A stretch of 64,000 nucleotides of DNA, taken from Bartonella sp. M0177 (GTDB lineage Bacteria > Pseudomonadota > Alphaproteobacteria > Rhizobiales > Rhizobiaceae). Numbering within the stretch: position 1 is the stretch's first letter; every line of letters begins with the position of its first letter. Made by a program: the position numbers and the translations under genes. The DNA lies in NCBI RefSeq assembly GCF_016102285.1, contig NZ_JACFOY010000001.1:434001-498000 (forward strand). Direction: 5' to 3'. The notes below the pieces were generated by a model. The model saw nothing but the letters and a program-made list of their open reading frames with translations, had not been told where the DNA came from and ran no database searches. Positions 48,653 to 57,762 of this stretch are shown here, one piece after another.

Positions 48653-49978
48653 ATGGAAGAAATACAAAGATTTCCGGCCAAGGCGGGCGATCTCGGTTGG
48701 TTTGAACTTTCACGTTTCAAGGATCATAAATTCACCGACATATCAAAGCTTAAAAAAGACTATGATTATGTCATTATAGGTGGCGGATTTGCCGGTGTGA
48801 ATGCCGCACACAAATTGGCAGAAAACCGGCCGAATGCAAAAATAGCGTTATTTGAAGCACTCAAAATCGGTATGGGAGACAGCGGGCGAAATGCCGGGTT
48901 TTTGATGGATATTCCCCATTCATTCGGTGAACCGGGAGTAACAATGGATGACCACAAATACCGGTTTCACTTGAACAAGCTGATTATCGAGCGCATGCGC
49001 AATCTGAAAAATAAATATAAGCTGCAAGTGGATTGGGTCGAATCCGGAAAGTATTTGGCGGGGCATGAAACAAAATATTTGAAAAATCTTGATGCTTTGG
49101 CAAATATCGTAGCGGGTGTGGGAGGAAAAAGCCAATTTATTGACGGAGAAGAATTGGCCGCAAGGCTTGGCACACGCTATTATCAAAAAGCAGTTTATAC
49201 AGCCGGAACAGTGCTGATAAATCCTTCCGAAACGGTGCGCGGTTTTGCATCTGTTTTGCCGGAAAATGTCGATATATTCGAAGAAACCCCTGTTTTAAAG
49301 ATTGATGAAGGCAAGACAATCAACATTCAACTAGTGAACGGGAAAAGTGTGAAGGCGGGTGATCTCCTGCTTTTATCAGGTGTTTTTATCGACTCTTTCG
49401 GGATCGAGCAAAAAGGAAGAATGACTCCGGCAGGTAGTTTCGGTGCATTCACACGTGAATTGACGGAAGATGAACTCACCGAATTCAAAAATGTGAAACC
49501 GTGGGGATGTACGTCGGCACATGCGGCCGGTACGACTGTTCGTTTCACCCCGACAAAACGTATTTATGTGCGGAATGGCCTGACATTTCCAACCCATTTG
49601 ACCCTCTCGCCGGAACGTGTATTCCGGGCACGGAAAATGTTACGCAGAGCATTCGAAAACCGTTTTCCAAAGCTGAAACATGTCAATTTTGAATTTGTTT
49701 ATGGTGGCATGATACCGCTGACCATTAATGGAGCATCATTTTTCTTTCAAAAAAGCCCCCATGTTTACGCTGCAGCAGTTGGTGATGGTTCGGGACTTAC
49801 ACGGAGTTCCATGTTGGGCTATTACCTTGCCGATCTTGCATGTGGAATAGACAGCGAGGAATTGCGTTATCTATTGAAGACGAGCCATCCTAAATGGTGC
49901 CCGCCCGAGCCAATCAAAACAATTGCTGCAAATATCCGTATGTCGTTGGAAGAGTTTAACGCAAAAGGCGAAATATGA
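48653..49978 (+). CDS. FAD-dependent amino-acid/amine oxidoreductase (DAO family)
   Basis: 441 residues. A 38-residue N-terminal extension precedes the FAD motif VIIGGGFAGVNAAHKLAE (about 40-57). DSGRNAGFLMD is the family signature and the second FAD block is YAAAVGDGSGLTRSSMLGYYLADL. It resembles PuuB-type oxidases and is co-operonic with a PuuC-like dehydrogenase and a DapA-type lyase (23-base gap). It probably oxidises an imino acid or a secondary amine. GGAGG precedes the ATG. Gamma-glutamylputrescine-like substrates are an alternative. Confidence 0.8.
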   Translation: MEEIQRFPAKAGDLGWFELSRFKDHKFTDISKLKKDYDYVIIGGGFAGVNAAHKLAENRPNAKIALFEALKIGMGDSGRNAGFLMDIPHSFGEPGVTMDDHKYRFHLNKLIIERMRNLKNKYKLQVDWVESGKYLAGHETKYLKNLDALANIVAGVGGKSQFIDGEELAARLGTRYYQKAVYTAGTVLINPSETVRGFASVLPENVDIFEETPVLKIDEGKTINIQLVNGKSVKAGDLLLLSGVFIDSFGIEQKGRMTPAGSFGAFTRELTEDELTEFKNVKPWGCTSAHAAGTTVRFTPTKRIYVRNGLTFPTHLTLSPERVFRARKMLRRAFENRFPKLKHVNFEFVYGGMIPLTINGASFFFQKSPHVYAAAVGDGSGLTRSSMLGYYLADLACGIDSEELRYLLKTSHPKWCPPEPIKTIAANIRMSLEEFNAKGEI

Positions 49979-50749
49979 CGTGATCTTTATCACGCCAATT
50001 TAAAAATTAAAAATATTCATCAGCAGGAGATATAATTTTTCCGGTTGATGAATGTTTTGAATGTCCGAAACTATATTTTATAGTTAGTATACATTTATCT
50101 CGTTATGTCAGTGAGAATAGAGTGTTTGGATAAAATACTGACAGTACTTACCGTTCCGGAAAAATCTGTACCTTTTCCCCTCGGAAACCCTGTTCATGCT
50201 GCCGAGATAGTTCGAGATGCGTCCATAATATTAATCAGGAAAAGATAGCTAGCTCAAGAGTAAGCCTTAAACATCTCCATTGGTATCATTCGAAGCGTAA
50301 CACTTCTATCAATCGACGCCATAGGCTTCCAATGCACGCTTAGTATGATCGCACACAGCCATCAATAAATGTTCATTTTTACCAATCAAGAAGGCTTTTC
50401 CGCTTCATCCGAAGTTTTATTATGGGGAGCTGATAAAGATGGCCTTGCGAAACGGCATGGGAGCCTGAAAGATAAAGTGCCAGAAAAGTTTTCGTTGCAG
50501 GGTGATCAAGTATCGCAAGATCTTCTATATGGTAGCGGACTTCCCCGCTATCCTATCCGGTCTATCCCTCGTTGAGCACCCGATGGACATTGATAGTCTT
50601 CAGGCTACTGTCGCCGCTATATAGAATTAGACTTCTACAACGAGAGGTCTCATCACGTCCTCCCCAAAAAAATAGTAGACTAAACAATTATAGGGCGATA
50701 TTGCATACAAATCGTATACCAACACCATACAATAACAAAGAGACGGTGA
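49979..50749. other. Gap between FAD oxidoreductase and MHS transporter
   Basis: About 770 bases. A short hairpin CGTGAT-CTTT-ATCACG lies immediately after the oxidoreductase (about 49979-49995). Short frames (50369-50575, 50572-50775) have no recognisable family and look like debris. GTATAC cores at 50096 and 50712 (CGTATACCAACACCATAC) resemble FadR-type half sites and may serve the GntR regulator next door. Confidence 0.4.
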
Positions 50750-52045
50750 ATGGAAAGCAGTATAGAAGAGACTGAACCACCTATAGAACGGAAGAGCCTT
50801 ATCAAGGCTTTTGCGGCTAGTTTAAGTGGAACGTCTCTCGAATGGTATGACTTTGCTGTTTATGGTGCCTGTGCGGCTTTGGTCTTTGGCCACTTGTTTT
50901 TCCCGGATGGCGATTCGCTGGCAGGTACTTTGAAAGCGTTTGGTACTTATGCGGTGGGATATATTTCCCGTCCTTTAGGCGGCATATTTTTTGGTCGTCT
51001 TGGAGATATTGTCGGGCGCAAAAAAGTTCTGGTTTGGACGCTATTGCTGATTGGTATTGCAACTTTTATCATTGGCCTTTTGCCGACATTCTCGTCAGTG
51101 GGTTACCTCGCTCCCGTTCTTCTTGTTTTATTGCGTTTTGCACAAGGCGTCGGCGTTGGTGGCGAATGGGGAGGGGCGGTTCTTCTTTCCAGCGAATTCA
51201 GCAAACCCGAACAAAGGGGATTTTGGGCATCTGCTGCGCAAGTAGGCCCCCCGTTGGGCAATTTGCTTGCAAATGGTGTTCTGGCAATCTTTTCGCAAGT
51301 CTTGACCACGGAACAGTTTATTGATTGGGGGTGGAGAGCAGCATTCTTGCTTTCGGCTCTATTGGTCATATTCGGTTTGTGGGTTCGTTTTTCGCTCGAA
51401 GAAACCCCTGTTTTCAAAAAGCTTGAACAACATGATGAACGCTCCAATGCGCCGGTTTCGGAAATATTCAAACATGAAAGCAGAGCCCTTTTTGCCGGTC
51501 TATTTGCACGCATCGGACCGGATGTTCTCTATTCATGCTTTACAGTTTTTGTACTCGCTTATGCCACCCAATATTTGGGAATGCCACGCTCCGATGCGAT
51601 CGAATCTGTAACAATAGCTTCCGGCATTCAGGTGTTTTTCATTCCATTTAGCGGTTGGTTGTCGGATAGAGTAGAACGGCGTCTTATCTATGCTGTCGGC
51701 ACGATAGGTGCGGCAATATGGACATTTGTGTTTTTCTATATGATGCAGGAGCCGACATTTACCCGCCTTTTGATTGGTGTTACAGGCGCCCTTATTTGCC
51801 ACTCATTAATGTATGGCCCTCAGGCATCTTTGATAGCAGAACAATTCTCGGCGCGTCTGCGTTATACAGGAAGCTCTCTAGCCTATACTTTTGCCGGTAT
51901 TGTTGGCGGTGCAGTTGCTCCGATCCTGCTCACCTGGTTTATCTCATTCGACCCGAGCGGTTTTGTCATTTGTCTTTATATCGGGCTATCATGTATCCTG
52001 ACATTGATCGGCCTTGCAATGACGAGACGTCCGCATCAATTATGA
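50750..52045 (+). CDS. MFS transporter, metabolite:H+ symporter (MHS) family
   Basis: 431 residues, twelve helices. SLSGTSLEWYDFAVYGACAALVFGHLFFP, GGIFFGRLGDIVGRKKVLVWTLLLIGIATFIIGLLP and GVGVGGEWGGAVLL are the diagnostic MHS blocks shared with ProP, KgtP and ShiA-type carriers. Members import betaines, proline, dicarboxylates or shikimate with protons. Placement in the cassette suggests it brings in the substrate for the oxidoreductase. Confidence 0.88.
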   Translation: MESSIEETEPPIERKSLIKAFAASLSGTSLEWYDFAVYGACAALVFGHLFFPDGDSLAGTLKAFGTYAVGYISRPLGGIFFGRLGDIVGRKKVLVWTLLLIGIATFIIGLLPTFSSVGYLAPVLLVLLRFAQGVGVGGEWGGAVLLSSEFSKPEQRGFWASAAQVGPPLGNLLANGVLAIFSQVLTTEQFIDWGWRAAFLLSALLVIFGLWVRFSLEETPVFKKLEQHDERSNAPVSEIFKHESRALFAGLFARIGPDVLYSCFTVFVLAYATQYLGMPRSDAIESVTIASGIQVFFIPFSGWLSDRVERRLIYAVGTIGAAIWTFVFFYMMQEPTFTRLLIGVTGALICHSLMYGPQASLIAEQFSARLRYTGSSLAYTFAGIVGGAVAPILLTWFISFDPSGFVICLYIGLSCILTLIGLAMTRRPHQL

Positions 52046-52120
52046 AAACACAAAACGGACTGGAGCAGCTTATTTCTGTTGCAGCCCGTATATAGTCTGG
52101 AGGAATAAAATTTCTTTTGA

Positions 52121-52750
52121 TCAATCAAGATGCCGGCGTGTCATATCAAGATGATCAAGTATAGCTTTTTTTGCCTTTTTGATATCTTTGGTTAAAAGTG
52201 CATCCAGAATATATTGGTGTTCTTTTAATGCCTCTATCCGCCTTATTGTATTATTATGCATTACGCGTAGACCAAAAGTAATAAAACGGGCACGAAGCAA
52301 CTCATACATCTGATTTAAAAATTCATTGCCGGTAGCCCGAACCAGAGCGCAATGGAAAGCATGGTCATGTTCAATGAAGTCAGGATAAGGATCATCAAGT
52401 GCCATCGTTTTCTGGAGTTCCAGTTCTTTGATCATGTCCGGTGTCGGGTCGATACTGTGGGAGATACAATATTGTGCACTCCAGCTCTCGACAACGCCAC
52501 GCGCCTGAAACAGATCATTGACTTGTTTTCTGTTCAAAGGCGAAACAAATGCTCCCCGATTGGGTTTCAGGTCAATCAGCTCTTCACTGGCAAGCATCAT
52601 GAAAGCTTCTCTGACCGGCGTGCGCGAAATGCCCAAACTATCAGCAATTTCCCGCTCGTTCAGAAATGTTCCGACAGATGATGGATTTGTCAGAATTGTG
52701 TTACGGATATGAGAATAGGCCCGTTCACGGCCCGAAGTTTTCTTTTCCAT
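52121..52750 (-). CDS. GntR-family regulator (FCD type)
   Basis: 209 residues. Winged helix with NEREIADSLGISRTPVREAFMMLASEELIDLKPNRGAFVSPL. The FCD domain has the metal ligands DHAFHCALVRATGNEFL and a C-terminal EHQYILDALLTKDIKKAKKAILDHLDMTRRHL. It is convergent with the MHS transporter and divergent from the nitrilase-type gene; an inverted repeat lies in that divergent gap. Confidence 0.86.
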   Translation of the reverse strand: MEKKTSGRERAYSHIRNTILTNPSSVGTFLNEREIADSLGISRTPVREAFMMLASEELIDLKPNRGAFVSPLNRKQVNDLFQARGVVESWSAQYCISHSIDPTPDMIKELELQKTMALDDPYPDFIEHDHAFHCALVRATGNEFLNQMYELLRARFITFGLRVMHNNTIRRIEALKEHQYILDALLTKDIKKAKKAILDHLDMTRRHLD

Positions 52751-52762
52751 AATCGTACATTA

Positions 52763-52780
52763 CTTGAATTTGATTTCAAG
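52763..52780. promoter_or_regulatory. Candidate GntR operator
   Basis: CTTGAA (52763-52768) and TTCAAG (52775-52780) form a perfect inverted pair with spacer TTTGAT, between the divergent GntR and amidase genes. Confidence 0.4.
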
Positions 52781-52823
52781 AATATAGGAAATTAGAATAT
52801 TGGCAAGTATAGGGAGAAAATAA

Positions 52824-53597
52824 ATGGGTGAAATAGTCAGAATCGGCTTGGCTCAGATCCGAAGCGGCGTCAACAAAGACAAAAACAACGAACAAATTGT
52901 TCAGATGATTAAAAAGGCTGCCGAGCAAAAGGTCGACATACTGGTTTTTCCAGAAGCAGCCCAAGTTTCCTTTGAAGCGGCTTTGAAGGATGAGGCAGAG
53001 CCACTTGAGGGTTCTTTTGCAACATTGATCCGCTCTTATGCAGTGAAATATGATATGATGATTATTGCCGGTATGTTTGAACCGGCAAATGACGGACGCA
53101 TACGCAATAAGTTGATCATTACCGGAAAAAACACGGAAGCCACTTATCAGAAAGTTCATTTATATGACGCGTTCGGCTCACGTGAATCAGACCTTGTTGA
53201 AGCGGGAAGTGATTACCTTGTTCTCGATACAGTGTTCGGCAAGATCGGTTTTGCCATTTGTTATGATTTGAGGTTCGCCGACCAGTTTACGGCAATGGGA
53301 AAGAAAGGTGCAAAATTGATTATCGTTCCGGCTTCCTGGGGGGATGGTCCTGGGAAAGCCGAGCAGTGGGATTTATTGGTTCGCGCCCGTGCTGCCGATT
53401 CTGAAGCTTGGCTTGTTGCTTGCGATCAGGCTTGGCAACCGCCAAAAGGAACAGCACCGCTTGGAATCGGACAGAGTTCTATTGTTGACCCGACGGGCAG
53501 TATGCGGGCACGTCTGGCGAGCGAAGCTGAGTTCATGGTCTTCGACATTGATTTGGGAAAGGTGGAAGCTATTCGCGCCCGTATTCCGATTTTATGA
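52824..53597 (+). CDS. Carbon-nitrogen hydrolase (nitrilase superfamily amidase)
   Basis: 257 residues. The catalytic triad is complete: Glu44 in VFPEAAQ, Lys110 in YQKVHLYDAFG and Cys146 in FAICYDLRFAD. The final IRARIPIL is the usual end. The family hydrolyses amides such as omega-amides of keto acids, deaminated glutathione or carbamoyl compounds in the cytoplasm. AGGGAG precedes the ATG. Control by the divergent GntR suggests it belongs to the same catabolic cassette, perhaps opening a cyclic or amide intermediate. Confidence 0.87.
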   Translation: MGEIVRIGLAQIRSGVNKDKNNEQIVQMIKKAAEQKVDILVFPEAAQVSFEAALKDEAEPLEGSFATLIRSYAVKYDMMIIAGMFEPANDGRIRNKLIITGKNTEATYQKVHLYDAFGSRESDLVEAGSDYLVLDTVFGKIGFAICYDLRFADQFTAMGKKGAKLIIVPASWGDGPGKAEQWDLLVRARAADSEAWLVACDQAWQPPKGTAPLGIGQSSIVDPTGSMRARLASEAEFMVFDIDLGKVEAIRARIPIL

Positions 53598-53686
53598 TAG
53601 CCGGATATGCGGATAATAAAATATTGTTTTGAACAGATATTACGGTGTTGCGCGGCTCTCTGGCACAGGTTCCGCAAAACACAAAA

Positions 53687-53720
53687 TCGGGCAATGATGA
53701 ACGCCCACCATGCCCGATCT
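53687..53720 (-). terminator. Terminator between convergent amidase and ThiY-like genes
   Basis: TCGGGCA (53687-53693) pairs with TGCCCGA (53711-53717), loop of 17 bases. On the minus strand it is followed by TTTTGTGTTTT. Confidence 0.6.
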
Positions 53721-53732
53721 TTCATTTGATTT

Positions 53733-54671
53733 TTATTTCAATTCGGTCGCAAAACTGTCAAGCGGATATTCTTTTTTGACAATGCCTTTTTTATAAAGAT
53801 AGGTGCCGTAAGAAATATATTTTTCTTTGTCGAGGTGGAGCGGATTTTCGCTGAATAACGGAACCGTTTCCATCCATATCTTTTTATTGAGATCGGTATC
53901 GAGTTCCTTATATTTTTTTGCAAAATTGTCCCATGTTTCTTCCGGGTGAGCTTTCAGATATTGCTGGCCTTCATGAACGGCTTCAAGGAATTTTTTATAA
54001 GCGTCGTGTTTTTGAAGGTCTTTTTTGGCAACGAAAATCAGCTCGTCGTAAGGGGGAATGCCATAGTCCTCAACCTTCATAATAACAGGTTCTACGCCCT
54101 GTTCGCGTATTTCATTGCCCTCCACATTGCGATAGCCACCAATGACGGCATCAACCTGTTTCGACATCAATCCGCTTACGAGGTTGAAATTGACGTTAAT
54201 AAGCTCGACATCCTTTATTGTCAGCCCCTGATTTTCCAACATGGTTCCCAAAATCACCGGCTCGATACTGCTCACAGAAAACCCTACCTTTTTGCCTTTA
54301 AGATCGGCCGGTGTTTTTATCCCGCTATCGGGAAGTGCCAAAACTGTATTGAGCGGCGTTTCTATGAGTGTTCCTATGCGTGTGAGCGGCAAGTCTTCAT
54401 CCTGAAAAATGTAGAGTTGCTGTTGATAGGATAAAGCAATATCGGCTTTGTCGGATGCAACCAGACGCGGTCCGATATTGGGGTCGGAGGGGGTGACAAT
54501 TTCGACATCAAGTCCGCGTTTTTCAAAACTGCCAATCTGTTCGGCAACAATCAAAGGTGCATGATCGGGATTAAGATACCAATCAAGAACAACGGTAAGT
54601 TTATCATTTGCTTTGGCACCGAAAACGCCGATAAAAATGACGAGGATCGAAAATAATATTTTCTTAAACAC
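53733..54671 (-). CDS. ABC transporter substrate-binding protein, NMT1/THI5-like (ThiY type)
   Basis: 312 residues from a GTG start with GGAGG four bases upstream; a frame to 54740 would overlap the permease gene. The signal peptide ends at about GAKA-ND (residue 21). The mature part opens LTVVLDWYLNPDHAPLIVAEQIGSFEKRGLDVEIV, the classical pattern of the pyrimidine-precursor (hydroxymethylpyrimidine) receptors, with DIALSYQQQLY and KGKKVGFSVSSIEPVILGTML. It is the last gene of the leftward ATPase-permease-receptor operon. The TPP riboswitch often found with such genes is not seen. Confidence 0.8.
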   Translation of the reverse strand: MFKKILFSILVIFIGVFGAKANDKLTVVLDWYLNPDHAPLIVAEQIGSFEKRGLDVEIVTPSDPNIGPRLVASDKADIALSYQQQLYIFQDEDLPLTRIGTLIETPLNTVLALPDSGIKTPADLKGKKVGFSVSSIEPVILGTMLENQGLTIKDVELINVNFNLVSGLMSKQVDAVIGGYRNVEGNEIREQGVEPVIMKVEDYGIPPYDELIFVAKKDLQKHDAYKKFLEAVHEGQQYLKAHPEETWDNFAKKYKELDTDLNKKIWMETVPLFSENPLHLDKEKYISYGTYLYKKGIVKKEYPLDSFATELK

Positions 54672-54702
54672 GTTTCCTCCGGAAATATAATAAAAAGAAA
54701 AA

Positions 54703-55479
54703 TCAATTTTGTTGTGATTTTTTATCCCAGTAGATAACATATTTCAATATGATGTCGATAATATACCATAAAATCATTGCGATAATGGAAAGTATAAATA
54801 TTGCGGCAAAGCATGTCGGCGTCTGCATGCGGGCATTGGCGTTCAACATGATATAGCCGAGCCCGCCGGATGACCCCACCCATTCACCGATAATCGCACC
54901 AATCGGGGCAATGGCGGCAGCAACACGCACACCGGAACCAAGTGCGGGCAGCGCTGCCACAAGCCTGATATGGACAAGTTGCGACAAGGAAGATGCTCCC
55001 ATGGTTTTTGCAAGATCAAGGTAACCTTCATTCGTTCTCCGCAAACCGTCAAAAAAGGCTGTTGTAACAGGAAAAAAGATAACGAGTATTGCGGCGATGA
55101 TTTTCGAAAGGATGCCATAGCCGAACCATAGAACCAGAATGGGGGCAAGGGCGAAAACCGGTATTGACTGGCTTACAATGAGAACCGGCATCAACCATTT
55201 TTGCAATGTCTTGGAAAACATTAGAAGAAGCGCCAGAGCAGCACCGGACAAAATCCCCAAAATAAAACCGATGACAATTTCGACAATTGTAATCAAAGAA
55301 TTTTCCAGAAGATATTCCCGTCCTGTCCAAAGCGATTGTGCGACAACCAGAGGGGAGGGCAATATATATTTTTTGAGATCGAAAATAATGGCAACAGCCC
55401 ACCATAATGCGAGGATGCCAAAGAAAACCACAAGGCCGTGAAGGAAAAATGCAAGTTTTTTATTGAAGCGGTTCTGCAA
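54703..55479 (-). CDS. ABC transporter permease (ThiX/SsuC type)
   Basis: 258 residues, six predicted helices. The coupling loop is FDGLRRTNEGYLDLAKTMGASSLSQLVHIRLVAALPALGSGVRVAAAIAPIGAIIGEWVGSSGGLGYIML, typical of the nitrate/sulfonate/thiamine-precursor group. The start is a TTG with AAGGGG about seven bases upstream. It lies one base after the ATPase stop. Confidence 0.88.
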   Translation of the reverse strand: MQNRFNKKLAFFLHGLVVFFGILALWWAVAIIFDLKKYILPSPLVVAQSLWTGREYLLENSLITIVEIVIGFILGILSGAALALLLMFSKTLQKWLMPVLIVSQSIPVFALAPILVLWFGYGILSKIIAAILVIFFPVTTAFFDGLRRTNEGYLDLAKTMGASSLSQLVHIRLVAALPALGSGVRVAAAIAPIGAIIGEWVGSSGGLGYIMLNANARMQTPTCFAAIFILSIIAMILWYIIDIILKYVIYWDKKSQQN

Positions 55480-55480
55480 A

Positions 55481-56215
55481 CTATATCCCCTTTAAAAAAT
55501 GCATCAATTCGGTTTCGCTCTTTATGCGGTCTTTATCATCGTAATTTCGCGGCGCTGTTCCCTCTACAATGATAGCGGGCAGGAACATTGCCGGCTGACC
55601 TTTAAGAACCAGTATACGCCGACATAATCGTGCAGCTTCGGATGGATCATGGGTAACAAGCAATACAGTTTTGTTTCTGAGAAGATCGAATGCAAGTTCC
55701 TGTATGGTAGCGCGGGTAACCGCATCAAGTGCCGAAAAAGGTTCGTCCATCAATACAACGGGCTTGTCTTCATATAATGTGCGGGCAATAGCCACCCTTT
55801 GGCGCATACCGCCCGATAAAGTTTCGGGAAGCTGCTCTTTGACCGACAAAAGACCAACTTTGTCCAACAATTCTTCGGCTTTTTTGTAGTCTTTCTTCTC
55901 ATGGCGCAGTCTTGCCCCAAGGCAGACATTGTCTATCACCTTGAGCCAGGGAAATAATAAATCCTGTTGTGCCATATAGGTTATACGACCATGAAGACTG
56001 TCACCGTCGGAACCTGAAATCTTTCCACTATCGGGGGCAAGCAGTCCGGCAATAATTTTCAGAAGGGTGGTTTTGCCAATTCCGCTTTGCCCTAAAAGCC
56101 CGACAAATTCACCGGCAGGAATATCAAAATCCAGCGACCGAAAAACCGGTTTTCCTTCATAATCGAGAGAAATGTTTCGAGCTTTGATACCCAATAAGGG
56201 AGAAGAACTTGTCAT
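55481..56215 (-). CDS. ABC transporter ATP-binding protein (ThiZ/SsuB type)
   Basis: 244 residues. Walker A GQSGIGKTT, Q-loop YMAQQDLLFPWLKV, signature LSGGMRQRVAIARTL, Walker B VVLMDEPFSALD and switch His in LLVTHDPSEAARL. The MRQR signature is that of the taurine/nitrate/thiamine-precursor ATPases. First gene of the operon. Confidence 0.92.
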   Translation of the reverse strand: MTSSSPLLGIKARNISLDYEGKPVFRSLDFDIPAGEFVGLLGQSGIGKTTLLKIIAGLLAPDSGKISGSDGDSLHGRITYMAQQDLLFPWLKVIDNVCLGARLRHEKKDYKKAEELLDKVGLLSVKEQLPETLSGGMRQRVAIARTLYEDKPVVLMDEPFSALDAVTRATIQELAFDLLRNKTVLLVTHDPSEAARLCRRILVLKGQPAMFLPAIIVEGTAPRNYDDKDRIKSETELMHFLKGI

Positions 56216-56543
56216 TGATCAATGATCCTGAAATTAAACTGTTCCGGCATTATTGAAATTCGGGTAACAAACAATTCTTTGCTGTTACCGGCAAAGCAGT
56301 TTGAAGCAAAAAGCGGTTTCTTCTCCATGAGACGAGGTGTTTATAAGACTGGCGAAGAACATGACCTGTTAGGCTCTGCTAATCAAGCTATTTTTAAATC
56401 GACAAGAAATATCTGACAGAAAACAAGAAATATGTGACAGAAAATATGTCGGGATGGTTCAAACTGTTCAACAAAGAACACTTGACGGAAAAATGAAATG
56501 AGCCTCGTCAAATAGAATAGTAAATATTTTCAGATTGGAAAAA
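56216..56543. other. Leader region of the ThiXYZ-like operon with a 21-bp tandem repeat
   Basis: No gene. Two tandem 21-bp units (56402-56422 and 56423-56443) differ at one base and contain ACAAGAAATAT and TGACAGAAA. GGTAACA (56263-56269) can pair with TGTTACC (56283-56289), about 50 bases from the ATPase start. I searched by eye for the CTGAGA and ACCTGATC motifs of a TPP riboswitch on the minus strand and found none. Confidence 0.5.
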
Positions 56544-57443
56544 TTATTCTGGTGCATGCCGCTTCAAGGCTTCAATGAATAATTGGAAAGCAACCGGATG
56601 ATGACGACGATTGGGATAATAGAGATAATAACCGGGAAACGGTAAACAATATTTTTCAAGAACGCGTATGAGCCTTCCCTGTCTCATAAATTCCTCGATT
56701 TCCCGTTCAGGGATATACGCAAGTCCGAAACCGTCAAGGACAGCTTCCACAATGTGCGGATAGGTGTTGAAGATGAGCTGACCTTTCGGGCGTATACTCA
56801 CCGCTCCGTTTTCGTCATCAAGCTCCCACGGATAAAGTCCGCCGGATGTCGGAACCCGTAAATTGATACAATTCTGTTCCATCAGATCGTGCAAGGTTTC
56901 CGGTTTTTTATGTGTTTCAAAATAACTCGGAGCCCCGACAATTGCCATACGCATCGGCGCGCCGATCGGAACGGCAATCATGTCTTTGGCGAGATGTTCG
57001 CCAATACGGATACCTGCATCAAAACGTTCTTCGATAATATCGGTAAGACCATAATTGATATTGATCTCCACTTCGATTTTCGGATATTTCCGTAAAAACG
57101 GCTGCAATTTCGGTCGCAAAATATAGGAAGCGGGATAATCCACCGTGGTGATGCGGATTTTTCCTTTCGGCTCTTCGGCGGCATTGGTGATGAGATCAAG
57201 CTTTTCATCCATTGTTTCGATGAGTGGCGAAAGCTCTTCTATCAGCCTCTCGCCTGCAGTCGTGGTTGAAACATTGCGCGTTGTCCGCGTGAGAAGACGA
57301 ATTCCCAAACGCTCTTCAAGACCCCGCATGGCATGGCTTAACGCGGATTGCGAAACACCCAGTTTGCTTGCCGCACGGGTAAAACTTTTTTCTCGTGCAA
57401 CCACGAAAAAAGACATGAGATCATGGATGTTTTCTCTTAGCAT
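56544..57443 (-). CDS. LysR-family regulator
   Basis: 299 residues from MLRENIHDLMSFFVVAREKSF, a start common in this subfamily; 13 more residues are possible from 57482. The helix-turn-helix is FTRAASKLGVSQSALSHAMRGLEERLGIRLLTRTTRNVSTTTAG. The effector half has GKIRITTVDYPASYILRP and DAGIRIGEHLAKDMIAVPIGAPMRMAIVGAPSYF. This type often controls a divergent oxidoreductase, here the zinc alcohol dehydrogenase. Confidence 0.87.
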   Translation of the reverse strand: MLRENIHDLMSFFVVAREKSFTRAASKLGVSQSALSHAMRGLEERLGIRLLTRTTRNVSTTTAGERLIEELSPLIETMDEKLDLITNAAEEPKGKIRITTVDYPASYILRPKLQPFLRKYPKIEVEININYGLTDIIEERFDAGIRIGEHLAKDMIAVPIGAPMRMAIVGAPSYFETHKKPETLHDLMEQNCINLRVPTSGGLYPWELDDENGAVSIRPKGQLIFNTYPHIVEAVLDGFGLAYIPEREIEEFMRQGRLIRVLEKYCLPFPGYYLYYPNRRHHPVAFQLFIEALKRHAPE

Positions 57444-57762
57444 TTTTTTTGAGCAAAATCCGTTATTGGTAATTAACTTCATTATAACATGTTTATTTAT
57501 GAATTGAATTCATAGAGACATGCAGAAATTTCCTCTTCTTTTATGCGCATCATGGCCTTTAATTAGTAAGATGAAAGCTGGCGGCAGTTCGTCCGGCAAG
57601 CTTTGAACGATTGTCATTGAGTCCGTCATTCGGGCATCATTCAAGCCTGCCATTCGCGGTTCGATAAAATACCGGAGGTTTTCAAGGACTTGTCGCAGTG
57701 AACCGGCAAAAACCGGATTGATTGGATGATAAATCCATTATGCCGGTTCGGGAGATTTGAAA
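57444..57762. other. Divergent promoter region between LysR and alcohol dehydrogenase
   Basis: About 320 bases. CATT recurs every 11-13 bases at 57615, 57627, 57638 and 57651 within similar 12-base units (GTCATTCGGGCA, TCATTCAAGCCT, GCCATTCGCGGT). Such phased short repeats may be LysR contact sites. No gene seen. Confidence 0.4.

Noticed and set aside
50369-50775. Two short frames before the MHS transporter
   Set aside because: Overlapping, no family resemblance and composition unlike the adjacent genes.
56216-56543. TPP riboswitch expected before a ThiXYZ-like operon
   Set aside because: The conserved sequence blocks are not present on the coding strand.
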